Below are positions 25,673 to 40,600 of a stretch of 64,000 nucleotides of DNA, piece by piece. Made by a program: the position numbers and the translations under genes. The stretch's first letter is position 1, and each line of letters begins with the position of its first letter. Source of the DNA: Phoronis australis (lineage: Eukaryota; Phoronida; Phoronidae); contig NMRA01000123.1 of assembly GCA_002633005.1 (NCBI GenBank), forward strand, positions 845,512-909,511, written 5' to 3'. The notes under the pieces were generated by a model. The model was not told the origin of the DNA, ran no database searches, and worked only from the letters and a program-made list of their open reading frames with translations.

Positions 25673-28600
25673 GACTGCTACAATGTCATACACTGGGAAC
25701 ACCCAGAAGGTCTTAGATCTCAGAGAACAACACTTACTCAGTGTAATCCCCTTCCACTCTCACTTTAAATTGAGTGGGGTTGTTGTCAGGACCTATGGTG
25801 AACACACGCTTCTTCAAATGACCAATCAACTTCAACCAAGATTCAGAAAGAGGCTTTTGACCCAGAACACCGACAATCTCAACACTGATGGTATTCTGGA
25901 AGATTAAAGTTGCTTTAATGACATTTATTTAACAGAATCTGATACAATAACGTAATTCATCCATTATTGAATACTTTGACTTAACGCTCATTCCCTGATA
26001 TTTGAGTTGCTTAATGTGGAGGGCATCAAGAGATTTGTACAAGAACCACTGACATCATCAATGCTCCTTATCACAAACACTGATCTAAGTTCTTTTTGTG
26101 TGGAGCAGGGAAATTACTATAATAGTGATGACTTTAAACCAATAAAATTCTGGCTCACCTCACTTCAAATGTAGCAAAACTAGTCATTTCAAGCCAAAAC
26201 GATACGACTGGATTTGATTTGCTGACCAATACCCCATAAAGGCGGATATCAGTTTATCTTAATGCATTCATCCTCAGAGAGCCACTATGCAATAAAAAAG
26301 ACTGAGAGAACAACACCCTATGGAACAATTGATATTTGAATTTCAAACTGCAGTTGTCTGAGGTTGAAACTAACGAAACATTTTATTTTATAATGATCTG
26401 GACAATAAAAGTGGATGCACTAAATGTCTGCCCTCAATGTACATCTCAATTCCTACCTTCACCAAAGTGATGCTGTCAACTGCCTTAACATCAAGGTCAG
26501 CCAAACCAGCTAAGTCTACTGCCACACTGTGCTCGATCTGATCAACCACTTGGGGTGAAAGGTCAGAGGTCAGACATGGCAATACCAAGGTAATATTTGA
26601 TACTCTACAAAAACAAATTTTACTCTTATTACATATTGAAAATTGCACACAAGTGTTTTTGTAACAGGCAGAATGCAGGGCAAATCATTGCAACAATTAA
26701 TGGTGAAATACCAAAATTTGATAATTTTCATGAACCTAAATATTCAAATACTATGGCTATGTTACACTGGGGCTCGTGATCACCTGACTAACCCAAAGAT
26801 CTGACAATTTCATTGTTAATTTGCTAGGGCAGCAAAAAGCCTAACAACACAATGCCCATGCATAACTGAGTCAACTTTACCCATGACCTTAAAGCAACCT
26901 AAAATACTACGTAATTCTAGGCAAAAAAATTTCATTAAAAATTTAAAAAGCAGTCACTAGTTTCAAATAAAGAATTTGAACAAAAAACAAACACTAAAAA
27001 CTGCAGGATATTTTTAGCAGCTTGCAAACAATTTTGGTTTCAAGTATTATATATATTTAAAGAGTTTGACCAATTTCAAGAGCTAACTACTTACTATATG
27101 CGCACATGATAGTCCACTTCAAACACAGACACAGGTACAGAGCAGTTCCAAAGAGACTGTATGCCATGAACTCATTCAAAGCCATTCAACATTTGAAACA
27201 GACAACACACTGAAGTACTCACCTCTCCTGCAGCAGACAATCATTTCCACAGTAGGGCACCTTGTCCAGCAAGCACCACTGACAGTCGTGTTCTCGCTCA
27301 CAAGAAGGCGCTGTTGTCCTAAAATTATCACAATGTTAAATTGGCTTTGAGTGCTTAGCAGGTGCTCTATCAGAAAAACAACCCACAATCCACACAGTTT
27401 GGTGCCAACAGGGCTGTGGTCCCTGGACGCAAGACAGGCAGGTGAGTACAAATAATCAATTAATCAATTTTCACCAAATCTATTGTTCAATTATAGAAAC
27501 TTATCCAGGGTTAGTCCAGTAAAACTTTTTCCATGCACCAGTATATGACAGAACAGAAAAACTTGTCCAATTTTGCAAGAACAGATTGAAAAACTTGACT
27601 TATGTCTTATTTTGCAGGGTCCCCATAGAAAGCAGTGTGAACTGATGGGGCTATCCTCATTGTAAATATTACATTAATAAATAAATAAATAATAAATAAA
27701 GAAATAAATAAAAAAAAACAAAAAACTTGTTTAACATTGCAAGTTCAGAAAAACTTGTCCAATTTTGCAGTAAAAATGAGTAAAAAATGGACATTTCACT
27801 ACAAAATCAGTCTGTACTCTACATAACACCTGCCACCACAACAGTTCAGCACTGAATAATGCAAAATGGGAGTGAAAGATAGAAAAATCATGACTTTCAA
27901 TTGGTACAATAAATATTTTTGTTCGAATTAAAAAAAAATTACCACAAATAAAATGTTCCCAATTTTCGAATGAGAAATGTTACACAGAATTTCAGTTGGT
28001 TGTCATATTATAAGTTATTAGGAGATACCACCAACATGTGTGTGAGAAGGATTTTTTAATTTAAAAAATACACAGTTTATTATAAATTAAAGTGTTATTT
28101 TAAAAGATGATTTTCTTTCAGCGATGAACTGCATCAAACTTCAAATGTTGGCCATCACTAAACATACCTTTGAGTACACCGGCTGGGGCACAGGTCTCTG
28201 AAACCTCCCTCGATGACACTAGATGTCGCCCCAATATAGTCAGACGGATCTGCCCACAGCTTTGCGACCTCATGCAGGAGGTCAACTTTGGAGTCGGGTC
28301 GTTTTGATATCACGTAACTTACGCGATTCTGTACAAAAGAAAGCAGGCTTCAAGCTAATAAAACCATTATCTAGCGCTTTGACTTAAACATTTAAGCAAG
28401 CCAAACATTAAACTGAGATTTCGTGTACAAAATAATAGCCACAATTCATTTCTGGATAATTTTTCAGCGGCATAAGCATACGTACCTTTCACGTCTTAAA
28501 ATTGGTGGGCATGGCAGAAAATTCCAAGTCAAATAAACAATAATCTTTCCATATGATTACCAGGGGTGGACACCGATTCCATCTTTCATAAGATTATCAG

Positions 28601-31600
28601 GGGGGGATGAAGCCACCCCTGGTTGTGCCCCTAAGTTCCAACTATCACTGATGACCCTTTGAAATCGGGTCAAGACTAGCAGACCTAAGGTACATAAATC
28701 CAAGGACCATCTACTCTAAGCTCTGAACAAGAGCTGAAAATGCTCCACTCAGTGACCAAACTCCAGCACAATTACAGACAAGAGTCCTCACAAAGACTTA
28801 GTGGCATATTTGGTTCTCATAGCTGGAACTTACATACCCAGCTACGGCACTGATTACACACCTTAAGTACCAAAGAAACGAAATGAGATCCGACCCAAAT
28901 TAATTTATATCCAAAATCAAAAAATCTAATCATCCAAGTGATCACCTCTACAATCCACAGATTACCATACGTCAGACCAGTGTTTAGTTTTGCAGCCACC
29001 AGTTGCTTCAGCTTATGGTCCAAATTCAGACGGACGTCAAGAGATGTGGCAAGCTCTTTATTAAAATCCCGATCGCTGAACAAACTAGTGACTTTCACAC
29101 TGAAAGAAAAAAAATGAAATGTTAAATGGAGGTTAGTTCCTTCCCCAGCTAGATGAACCTAATCACCTGACATCATTAAACAATAATGCGAATGTTAAGT
29201 ATTTCGTACATATGTGTGGATTGATTCATACAATTTGCGAGAAATTGATCTTGTTGGTTTATAATAAAGTTTTGCACTCAAAATGAAGATATACCAATAT
29301 CAAGTCACTTCATATCCTTCTGGGGTCCAGTTTCCTTATAACAAATCTTTTGGGACGTTAGCTAAATAGAATGATCCATCCATTACTCTTAAAGGGGCAA
29401 CAACCATCGACAGACAGGCCAGTGCCGCCCTTGTATTTACTCATCTGCTACTGACAGTTACAAAGTCATTCTTTCTTTGAGGGTAGAGTGTGCTTTAGTC
29501 CCACAGTCTCAGCATGGTACAGCATCAAACCGTTGCATTATCATTGTGAAACAGCGCCCCCTATATTTCTCATAATCTTCTGCATTTATTCCACAGTTAT
29601 GCCACATGTCATTCAGTCAGCCACCTCACCTAGTGAAGTCAGTTGATTGTCGAGCAACATAGCGCGTTGGGTCGAGGCGAGGACCAATGCTCAACTGACC
29701 AGAAGAGATGAGATGTTGAAGTGCCCTAGACAAGTCTTGCAGAGATTTACCATTCATTGATGTTTGGAGGTCAAAGGTTATGATGCTCTGAAAACAAGAC
29801 AAGTAATCAGTAATTTTGAACAAAAATAAGCACCAAAGCTATCTATTTTGTGACTGATCACCAGTTTACCACATTGCAACAAGCAATCAAATAAGATAAT
29901 TAAAAGTACAGTTAATGTATCGGAGCTGTGTAGTGATATCCACGCTATTAACTGATGTGGAATCTTCTTCAGTTAATGTTTATTTTGTTTGAGGAAATGT
30001 GCTAAGCCAAGTTTGGGACAAGCAATCGGACAAACTCACTCCATTTCTAGCCAAATTGCTTATGGTGGCAGGTGACACTGATAGCGCCAGCGACACCTTT
30101 TGGTGAAAACTGTCAAGAATTTCACTCTCTTCTCCACTAGGCAGATGCTCCATGCATGGGAAGAAGGCTGATGCATGTAATCTGTAAAGCAGGAATACAG
30201 GATTAATAGCCACACTTTGCAGAGTTGTGGTTAAATTGTAGATACTGCAGTCTGCAGGGCAGTACATTTGTTTCAAATATTTAGCAGCCAAGTATTCATG
30301 TTGTCACATTTATGCCGCTAAACACTACATATTACGATACTAAGTATTCCGTGCAGGGGCACAAACCTTGTTCACAACCTTGAATTACTAATTGTCTTAA
30401 TCCCACATTCACATATGCACACAATTACCGCACTTGCATGACTGTATTGTTTACATAATTCTCAAATTGTCTCAAATATAGGAAACAGTATATAGATCAC
30501 CCCTGAGTTAAAGATGTATAACTTTAGGTACATGCAATGCAAATTAGCGACGTCGTGTTATGTATTCTAAGTGATACCAACCTTTCTGGGAGAGTACAGT
30601 TTTGGCCACAGTGAGGCTCCCCATCGAAAATGCACCAATCACAACCCACAGACAGATGACAACTGACTTCTTCTGAGCTGAAGGGAGAAAAGAAGCTAAT
30701 TTCCCAAAAATTATACCAGTTACACAAGATTAACCAGAACCAGAATTAAATACTGAACTTTCAAAAGTAATTTTTTAATTGATGGTGGTGCACCAACAAA
30801 ATGGCTGCCAAAGTTGAACAGGATTGACAGTCACTTTCAATGCATTGCCAGTAAAAACAAAACATGAAATTTACGAAATTTTCCTTATGTTAGTAACATC
30901 TCTCGAGAGATGAAATTCCTTGTGGTTAGTGCTTATTACCACACAAAAGCAGAATGGACATTTTCTTGCAATGAAAACACAACAAACTAGATTGATGCAG
31001 CTAGATTGGTTTTAGTAAAGTACAAGATTCAGCCACTTGGAATTACAAGACAGTTAGAAATATTGTAGTTTGAAAAGAAGATGATTGTTATGACAAAACT
31101 TCAATTAACAATACAATGTGGCATATAAGACAATGAAGGCTAGTGAGATTTTGGCGCAGTTATTGCGACAAAAGAGTACTTCACAATGATTAATACTAAT
31201 CACCTGCCATCAAACAATGAGCAGCATTTGCAGTAGTGGTAAAAGTCTTCCATAAATGGAAAATTGCAATAATTGTTAAACATTAAGCAGTCTTTAGACA
31301 ACAGGGATCTGAGTTACAGTTTGGCTTACTTGACCTCAGATCTGTTTAACTTGTGCTAAAAGTGTTATGTGCAGGTCTTTCATTTTTGTTGTACCTTGAT
31401 GAACACAGAGTTGGACACAGTTCATAGAATGTGCCACTGATCTCTATAGAAGACGGGGCCCTGCTCACTCCCTCAATGGAGAATTGGACTTTACCAGTCT
31501 TCAATTTGTTAGCCAGTTTGGCGGCTTCTTCCATTAAGTTCACAGGGGAATTGGGTTCCTTCTTAATAGTGAAAGGAATGTTGTCCTAAATCAGAAAAAT

Positions 31601-34600
31601 AGTAAATGCGTAAAAGTTACGAAACGCACCATTACCTGCCCCCAGGCAATGCTCAAAGAACTCCAAACTAACCACATATTGTGTACGGCTTGAACCGACA
31701 TTGCAAGTTTTGTGGCAAAAATCGTGCTGATCATTTAACCAAATTTTACAAATAAAATAAAACATAAGCTACATAAGCTTATTTTCCACCAGTTACGAGA
31801 TGAAACGAATCCATGTGATGTCATAAAAAACACCATACTTTAAACTAACTAGATAGAATGAATACCAGATCTATTTACAGACACATCATCAAAGCAAAGA
31901 GTCCTGTACTTGAAGGCTGAATGTTAGCATCATCCCGTTAAGAATCAAAACGTGATGTAAGCAAGCTTAAAATAAGCCTAATGTAAATTGATAAGATGAT
32001 TAAATGGCAATGAAAGTTAACTGGTTTGCAATGGCTTCAATTTGAGGTTGTGTAGGATCTTATCGATAAGATTGGGTTTAGCTAAGTGAAAGCAAAAATT
32101 ACAACACAGTATAAGTAATTCTTTTGTGAAAGTAGAAAGTCTGCAGTGTTTGATTTTTGACTTTTTACCAATCTGATGTTGATGCAGTTTTCTAAATCAT
32201 CTTTTTGTTTTCATTATATAAAACTTATTATTCACGAATACCATAAAAGTCCCAATTTTTTGATAGGTCCTCATGCAAAAGTGGAACATTTTTTAAACAA
32301 TTCCCAACTACGTTTTATAAAATAGATGATAACGCATAGTATGTGAAAGTTTTTTCATATGAATCCAATCAGACGTCTCTGAGATATGATGTTTCAAAGT
32401 TGTACTTATACATAGGTGGCGCACTACAGGGGGTTGGGGGGGGCTACATTAGCCCCAACTTTTTCAGTGTTGCGCTGCCCATGCAATATATGGACGTGAC
32501 CTTAACTGTTGTAACTACACAACATTACCTGTCAAAGCTAATATTTAACAGAAACCAGCTTTCAGTAGACTTTAAGGACAAAAAAATGTCGCAAAATACA
32601 GTGTATTTCGTTTTCAAAAATAAAACACAATAAAACACGTTCACTCAACTCTATGGCATGTGTAAAAGGGCAAAATTATCACACTCGAAACCGTACTACA
32701 GTCACAACCAAACCATATGAATGTCTGATTCTGATGATACCTTTCCAATCCACACATTAGCCACAGTCTCTGATACAGCACTGGTGAATGTTTCATGTCC
32801 CAGTTTCTTAAGCTGATGCTCCAAGTTGTTTCGCGCTGTAAGCGGGTGACGCCTTGAAGTTTCGATCAAATCCACACCATCAAAGTTCAGCTGAATGCGA
32901 ACACTGAAGGGAATTCAGACACAAGAAAAGGGATAAGCAATATTCAGCATTTTCAGGGAATATTTATTATTTTATCATTAATTAAAAAATATCGCACCAT
33001 TTCTTCAAAGTAGATTTAAATTGAAATATTAATCGCGTAAGACTACGAAGCAAAGAAACAACCAAAGGGACACTAAATTATTGAAACTAAAATGCATGAT
33101 AGCACTATAAATACAAAATTGAAGGAAATGAAAACATTTACGAAACACAAACCTACTGTATTAAGTGCAGGCTAAAACAAACACAGATGAATGCGTTTCA
33201 AAGATAACAGTGGACTGACACCTTAAACACCAAAACCAAATATCTTTATACATTTTAATATTACTCCCACAACACAAATTATGAGTAACACACACTGTTT
33301 ACAGCCAGATATTATAATACTCACTTAGTGAAGTCCTTACTGTCTCTGCTGATGTACTTGGATGGGCTGCTGTTTGGGCCCACATTGAATGGAATATCCA
33401 AGATGGCACTGTTGACAGCTTTATTTATCTCACTGAGAGAAGAGCTCAGAACTGAAGGTTGCACAACAAATGAAATGGTGCCGCCCTAGAACAGGTGTTG
33501 TGAATTCTAGCAATAAACAGAGCATGGCAAACTATTGACAACAAAAGGTATCTCAATAATTATACATAGTGATCATCAAACTTCACTAATCTTGATTCAC
33601 ACATAAAAGTATGAGCCCCAAAGTGAATTCCATCTAATAATCCCAAAAATGCATTTTCGGCAATAGAATTGCCAAACGTCCTTCTAACAACAAATTTGGG
33701 TCCAAACAGAATCAAACTTTCTTAAAAACAAGATCCCTAAAAACATCTGTTGTTCAGTAACTCACCGGTAAAAGTTCAACAGAATGAACATTCTTTTCAG
33801 TTACATCGGGCAGGCGACCCAACAAATTAGCTTTGAAAATGTCCTGAATTTCTTGCTTTTCAGCACCAAGAAGGACATTAACATCTAAGCAGGGGAAGAA
33901 CATCTGGTGGTTGGATCTGAAAATTCATTATACGCTTTATTTGATATACATGTTACAATGTTCTAAAATGTCATTTTGTTTTAGTTGCAGATTGGATTTT
34001 AGTTATTCGATAATTTCGAAACGTGAACAAAACTCCTATTGGAAGTTTCTCACCTTTCTTGTAGCAAGGTGTTATTACTGCAATGGGGCGGGGCAGACAG
34101 TCTGTCCCAAGAACAACCAATGATCTGTGAGCATGTGGTTTGATTCAGTCTGGAATTAAAAACATTAACACAAAATGAAAGGTCCAAACTCAATAATATT
34201 TTAATCACTACAGGAAAAACTCCACGAAAATGTGTAATAACAAACAGAATAGAGGAAAAAATCTTGATGCAGCCATTGTGTGCGCTTAAGTGCAGTGAAA
34301 TTAAAAGCACTGTCAGTGGTTACTTCTATTTCGACGTACAAACCAAAACCTTTTGTTCTTGTATAGAACAAGAGGTTCTCTCATCATCAATGAGATGACA
34401 AAGGAGAATTTGTGACTATCAGGGTGGAACAGAAACAGTACGTGGGTCACTGTGTTTTCACACAAACTCTAATTGACAAAATAAGACACAACACATGGCT
34501 CCAGGTTATTTTACCTCAACATCAACTTCCTTTCTTAAACTGCAAACATGAAGTGTCCACGACACAAACTCCAGATCTTACGCACGTGTCATGGAACCTA

Positions 34601-37600
34601 CAGATTTGTGCACTAAGGCAAATATCTAACAGCTATTAATAGAATTTATCCAAGTGATGATGGGAAAGTAAATAGTAAATTTTTTTTTACATGTCTGTAG
34701 AATTTGCTTTTCAAATTTGGTTTTCACAAATCGTAGCCCCAAATTTGTCTACTAAGATACACTCAAATCAACACAATGTAATCAATATCATAATTGACCA
34801 AATTTCCTTTGATATAAATGTTCCAAAGTGAAATCACCACTATATTCTAAATTATCCTCGTCATTTGTTTTAAGAGAATTTCAAGTCTTGAGTTTGTGAA
34901 GACTTTACATGAGACCAGGCTCCTTGCGTTGGCCTGACACAGCTGGTGGTTATATACGTCCACTGAGGTCCTGAGCTATTTACAAACTATCAGTTCTTCA
35001 CATTAGTCCAGGAAATCTCTTCTAGTCTGGTCTGAGAAGGGACCGAATCAAAAGTTTTGTTTTTTAACAGAAGGCCAATTTATAGCAACTTTCGAAACGT
35101 GTCGTCTCATACCCTTGTTCACAAGGCATCGGACAATGTTGCTGGAAGGACCCATGATAGTCAAGTGCCGTGGCAACAAAAGTGTCACCCGCGGCAACAT
35201 CAAGCTGCCTGTTCAGGACGGCCTTGTGTAGGAGGTCTAGTAAGTCTAGCAGCCTGTAGGTGTCATCGATGTCTTTGTGAATGCTGAAGGATAGAGTGTC
35301 CTGCAAAAACAGAAAATTTTGAGGGCTACAAATCTAAAGATGAGTTTAGTAAGTTTTAAAAGAGGGTGATCCTTTAAAGAAGAATGCATTTAGAATGAAA
35401 CGTCATGAATAATAAAGCTGCCATGCTAGCATTATGATGATTTACGCATTATTCAAAATTCCGACCAGTGCTGCAGTGGTGAAATTAGAGATAAGTAGGC
35501 GCTTAAAGCCCATTGTATCACCTTGAGCACTGAACGTAACTTACGGTGCGTAGGCGCTACGTTCAAATGCCAAAAGGTGGTTGGCTGCGCCTACGTGCGC
35601 CTATGCAATACTACAACACTGATTCAGACAAATTTGAAGTTGCTTTTACTCAAAACAACACAAAGGAACGAATCACATTAATAATTATGATGATTGTAAA
35701 CCAATAACCTGTAGCTAAAACCAACATTTAATCCAGATACTTAGTATTGTAATAAAAATGGTACACTTGCAGTTCATTTCACTGTCAACAACTGAAACCA
35801 ATGGCTCTGATCATCAAACACTTCACTCACGACAAGAATTGTATGATGGCACTTGACTTACCTCAAAATACAACTGCTGCCTGGTGGTTTGGTAATTAGC
35901 CTAATTATGTAACACACCCAGCAGAATTAATGAGGAGCACAGTAGGGCACGATTAAAAAGAAGTTTTATGCTGTGAAAGTCAGATTACTTGCCTGATTTT
36001 CAAACTCAAAAACTTAATCACATGCACTTTTCAAAACCTACTTAAATGCGCTGTTTATAAGCTTTCAAAACAGCGTGTTTATGATGAGTCTTATTAACCT
36101 AGAGAACAATATCATCAGCACCCTCGGTCAATATTGAGAGACAAACTTTTTTTAAAACTAGATGGCACATTTAGCAAAAACCTCCTCTCACACAAGGTCA
36201 AGTAATTCATACAATATTACAGTGGAATATTAATTACAACACCATGGTGTCTTTGATCAGGGTCGACAACTAAATTTTGAAGTACGCCAACCGGTCAAGT
36301 AGCCCAATCTTGACCGGTGAGGGTGTCAACATAGGGTTCTTTGCAAGGCTAACAAACACACAGTCCATATGACTGTTAAGCTTAAGCAGGAAAGTGATTT
36401 CCTTTGACATTCTAATCTCAAATTTCATAGGACAAAAAGCACAACATTGTAACTTCCATCTTCAACGACACTGGCTTTTTTGTGCATGCCAATGTTTTGG
36501 TAATTTGCCGATGTAACAGCAGCGAAGATTTAAAACACCAAAAAAACCTTTGTGCTTTGAATTTCCATTCAAATCACAGAGTAAACTCTGTAACTTAGAG
36601 TCCTGAGCAAATGTCCACCAAGAAATTCTATCACTATTGATGACATAGCTTGTTTGAAAGGATTTATCCTATACCTACCAATTCAAGTCCTCTGCAATTA
36701 AACTTAGTCATTACCTTTTGTATGATAATATTTCCAACAGTAGCAAACACATTATGAGGCAGTACAATCTTCAACTTGGCCATCAGACTAGCTTCAATCT
36801 GCTGACGTTTGGCAACATTTGCAGTCTCCGTTAACACCTTATCAAAGTCCACTCCTTTGTAGAGCAAGTTGAACTTCATGCTAAAAAATTGACAAGCAGA
36901 ATGTTTAATTTGCTACTGACATTTATAACATAATATCCACCCTATCAACCCACGCACTTGTACCTGGGAAGTTCCAAAAACGAGGGGGCAGGGTGGGTTT
37001 ATATACCATGGAGAGGTGGGATTGTATAGTACGTGAGTCTAGATTGAATATTCATGTAAAGCCCAAGGGCTTGACATTTGACATATGTCTGTGATGAACA
37101 TGCAGCGCCAGGATACTTTCTGAGCTATTTTGTACTAAGTGGCTTAGAGTCAGAGCAGATTAGCAGCAAGAGAAGAGGTTGATTTGATGGGAACTGGGTG
37201 GTAAGAGCAAGTGGCAGAATACATTAGTGACACATTCACATATTCAAGTTTCACTAATGTGATAATTCAAGTCACTACACAATAGAGGGCAGGACATATC
37301 AACAAAGGAGCAGCAGCTACATTACACACTATTTCTGCTTTCTTCCATGGAAGCTAACCAATTTTCTGTTCTGACAATAGACAATTTTCAATGACCAATC
37401 AAGTTTTTATGGTGCACAGTGCGTAAAATGTGTAGGGGGGGGGATGTTGCCATGAACAAGCAGTGGTTATCACTGATACCCATCTCTGTTACCTAATCCT
37501 GAAACAAAGCCAGTCATCAAAGTCCAGGCACTGTGGTAAGTGGCTATTATAATCCCAACAGGAAAGAATTCATAGCTGCCAGTTGGGAATGTGATGTAGG

Positions 37601-40600
37601 GCATGATACAAGATTAAGTGAGCTTGTAGGCAAAACTGAGGGATGGGCAATTCACAGGAGAGCTTGGAAGACAACGACTTCCTGCTTGTAACTTTATGGT
37701 TCTCACTTGTAATGTTTTCATTTTCAGACTTTTCCCATATACAATAAAATCTCACATTTGGACGAAAACAATTGTCAAATTATTTAATTTTTATTCACTT
37801 TTTAAAGGCTTCCAACAGTCTTGTGAATGCCCAAAATTTCTCAAAGTCTGTTTGATGGTAGCTATGGTACATAGCTTAAAATGGTAAAGCATTCATAAGA
37901 AAGTTTTATGCAACCAACTGAAAAAAAACAAATAAAATTTCATGTGTTGGCCTTATTGTTTCAGTTTGGTGAGATTCCCCGTTATTTTCATATTACATGA
38001 ACTTGTTCTAACACAAAATTTAAAAAAGAGCAATTTTTTTAGTAATGACTCTAGCATAAGTTAAGTGAACGGATGAAATTAGGTTTTTCCATGAGTTTTC
38101 CCCCCGAGTTTTTATTATCTGCAATTTCCCATTAAGATTTGCACGGTTTTCGATGAAAAATGAAAGTCCTGCAATGCAAGTATGCAAATTTAAATATGCT
38201 ATTACTCTGCTTTGCATACAACAAAAACTTAGGCTAGTTTGTAGTCTTAAGAAATTATGGTGAGAATGAAGGTGAAAGCTACACTGGAATGCAAACAACG
38301 CAGATGTTGCAAAAAGTTCAAAGTTGACAGAGCGAGACAAAATTGTACGTACTCTGTAAAATCCAGTTCTTGCCTGCTTCTGTACTTGTCTGGGTGGGTC
38401 GCCGTGCCAACAGTGAAGACGTTATTCCAATCTAACATTGCAGCTAGTCTCCTTGACAACTTCGATAAGGGCGGGTCTTTCATGGCTCCTTGCAGTGTGA
38501 ATGACAACTGATTTTTGGTACCCTTAAAAACGACAAAACCAGTTTAACATTAATCATACCAGTGCTAAGCACGTCTTCCTCGCATTTGCTTATCACACAA
38601 TCAAGTGATGGCCAAGCACTGGAAACAAGAGAAGGAACAGAAACTTTACTCAATAAATTTCGAATGGGATTTCATCAAAGTTTCACTTAGAAAAAAAGCT
38701 GAAAATTTTGGCCGTGAACCCAGGTACGATTCCAGGACAACAACCATTGCCGACACTGGATTCAGGCATAACATTCTCAGTTGGATAGCCTCCTAACACC
38801 ACACATCACTTACACGACCGTGTACAAAATATTCAAATCAAATCCTTGACAAATGCCCAATACCATTTTTGCAGCTTCCCAAATACACGCCCTATAGGAT
38901 TGTGACCAGAACAGATGATTACTGTCATTATTATGGGGATTAATTTAACAAAATGAAATTCCCTTTTCTGTCATATTGTGTCCTAAGCTGAAGCATTCCA
39001 CAGTAATTCCAAGAAAACAATAATTTCAATTTATCATTCCAAGAGTCTTACCTCCACAAATGACCATGAGTGAAGAGCCTTCCTGGAGATGTTTGGCAAG
39101 AGCGAGTGTATCTTTAAACTAAGAGATTGAAGAAGATGGCTTCTCTGTTGGGGGTCCAACTCGGTGAAGTCAGCACACGGGAAGAACACATTCACAGGAG
39201 TGCTGAAAATTTTAGCAAAACTATGAGAAAACAGTGGCAGAACCTGTTTTTTGTAATAATTCATACAATATCATTGTGTTGCTCCCACAGGTTACACTTT
39301 AGCAACCAATTCTCTGTGTGCATGCCAAACTATGACAAAGTATCACGGAGGTTATCACCACAAACATCATTAGCAAATCACTGATCATATAGAATTAAAA
39401 ATCGTCAGATTACAAAATTTGTGCAACATATTGAGTAAAGATGAATACCGGGGTCCGAATGCTGCTAGTCGAAAGCACAAAAATAGCCATTGGTCTTACT
39501 CTGGCAACACAACCTGAAACAAAAGTTTCACCGAAATCCACAAGAAGAAATAAGTAATAAGTTATGGCCGCCAAGGAGTGCAGTTACCAGTCGCAGTAAA
39601 CCACTGTGCAGTCTGAAATCAGTTAACTGTCAAAATCCACATAGTAGTCAACATCAATCGAAATAACAGGATTTAAAATGAGAAGTTGTTGGCAACCAAG
39701 AGACACTTCTAAGTTGGAATTATACATTATCTTTCTAAAACTTGCCAATGCCATCGATGTCACATCGAAGTAAAATTTCTGCAAAAAAAATATTGAGCAT
39801 GAGCTATGCATACATAACTAGCCAATGAGACGATTACACTCTGCGGGGAACGACATTCGGGTACACTGTCAATTGACTGGTCATACAACTTTATTACTTC
39901 AGCCAAGTTGTTTTCAATTGTAAAACCACAACTTCTGTACTTTTAATCGGAGGTCACTTTTGATATTTAAATCGAATTTGTGCAGAAAAATACAAATTGT
40001 TCTAAAACCCCATTCGACCCCACATCCCGCGACCCCTCGACCCACAACCCCCTCGACCCAGTCTAAACAAGCTCGACTCGATCTGAACATAAAACATGCA
40101 CCGACTTGCAGAATCCATGAGTTGGGCTGTGAGCTCAGCTGGCTTTTCCTTGTTCTTTTGCAATTAAGAGAGTCGATTCTGCAAGTTTGAAAGCCAAAAA
40201 ACAGAAAATAAACAATGTGACCAAATCAAATCAGAGACCTACCAATGTTACAAATGTCATTCCCCGCAGAGTATAATCGTCTCATCTGCTCTTCAGTGAA
40301 TAGCAGATTCAACCTTTTTTTTTCGGAGAGTGCCAGGAACCGACAAAACTGTAATTCCATCAGTAAATAAAGTTTGAAAAAATAAACTGTTAAATAAAAA
40401 GTATTTCAACGTTATATGGGAGTATATTGTAAACAAGTATACAACAGAAAGAAAATATTAAAAATAAAAATGTGAAATTATGTACATTCCCTTTAACGCA
40501 CTCTTCACCTAAGTTCAGTAGAACAGGACCATTGGTAGCCGCTCACGGAACTAGCGTGACAATGATAGCGCCCTCACAATGCGCTATTTCAGATCACGTT

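Larger units (their letters stand above)
22593..26604 (-). other. Module 6: exons A-B-C-D-E
   Basis: A 26457-26604, B 25738-25895, C 25038-25200, D 23419-23603, E 22593-22688; 250 residues. A has ITLVLPCLTS; B has VFTIGPDNNP; C has LTLKYDDS; D begins TVSFVIQHP and ends VDCGFNCSVG; E has KGCYWC and CDNDC. D carries an unusual Pro- and Tyr-rich stretch (LTQPPMPPVDWSYDLGYG) just before its cysteines. Confidence 0.87.
34054..39202 (-). other. Module 3: exons A-B-C-D-E
   Basis: A 39052-39202, B 38353-38522, C 36715-36880, D 35113-35300, E 34054-34149; 257 residues. A has VNVFFPCADF and LLPNISRKALHSW. B has LSFTLQGAMKDPP, almost the same as module 2, so modules 2 and 3 look like the closest pair. 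D ends HCPMPCEQG. E has IGCSWDRL and again lacks the WC cysteine. Splice sites are canonical; the B acceptor is the weak AAG form. Confidence 0.87.

Noticed and set aside
39643-39785. Minus-strand stretch KFYFDVTSMALASFRKIM after a good acceptor, resembling the start of a B exon
   Set aside because: No matching donor at the expected phase and no neighbouring A exon; module 3 is complete without it.
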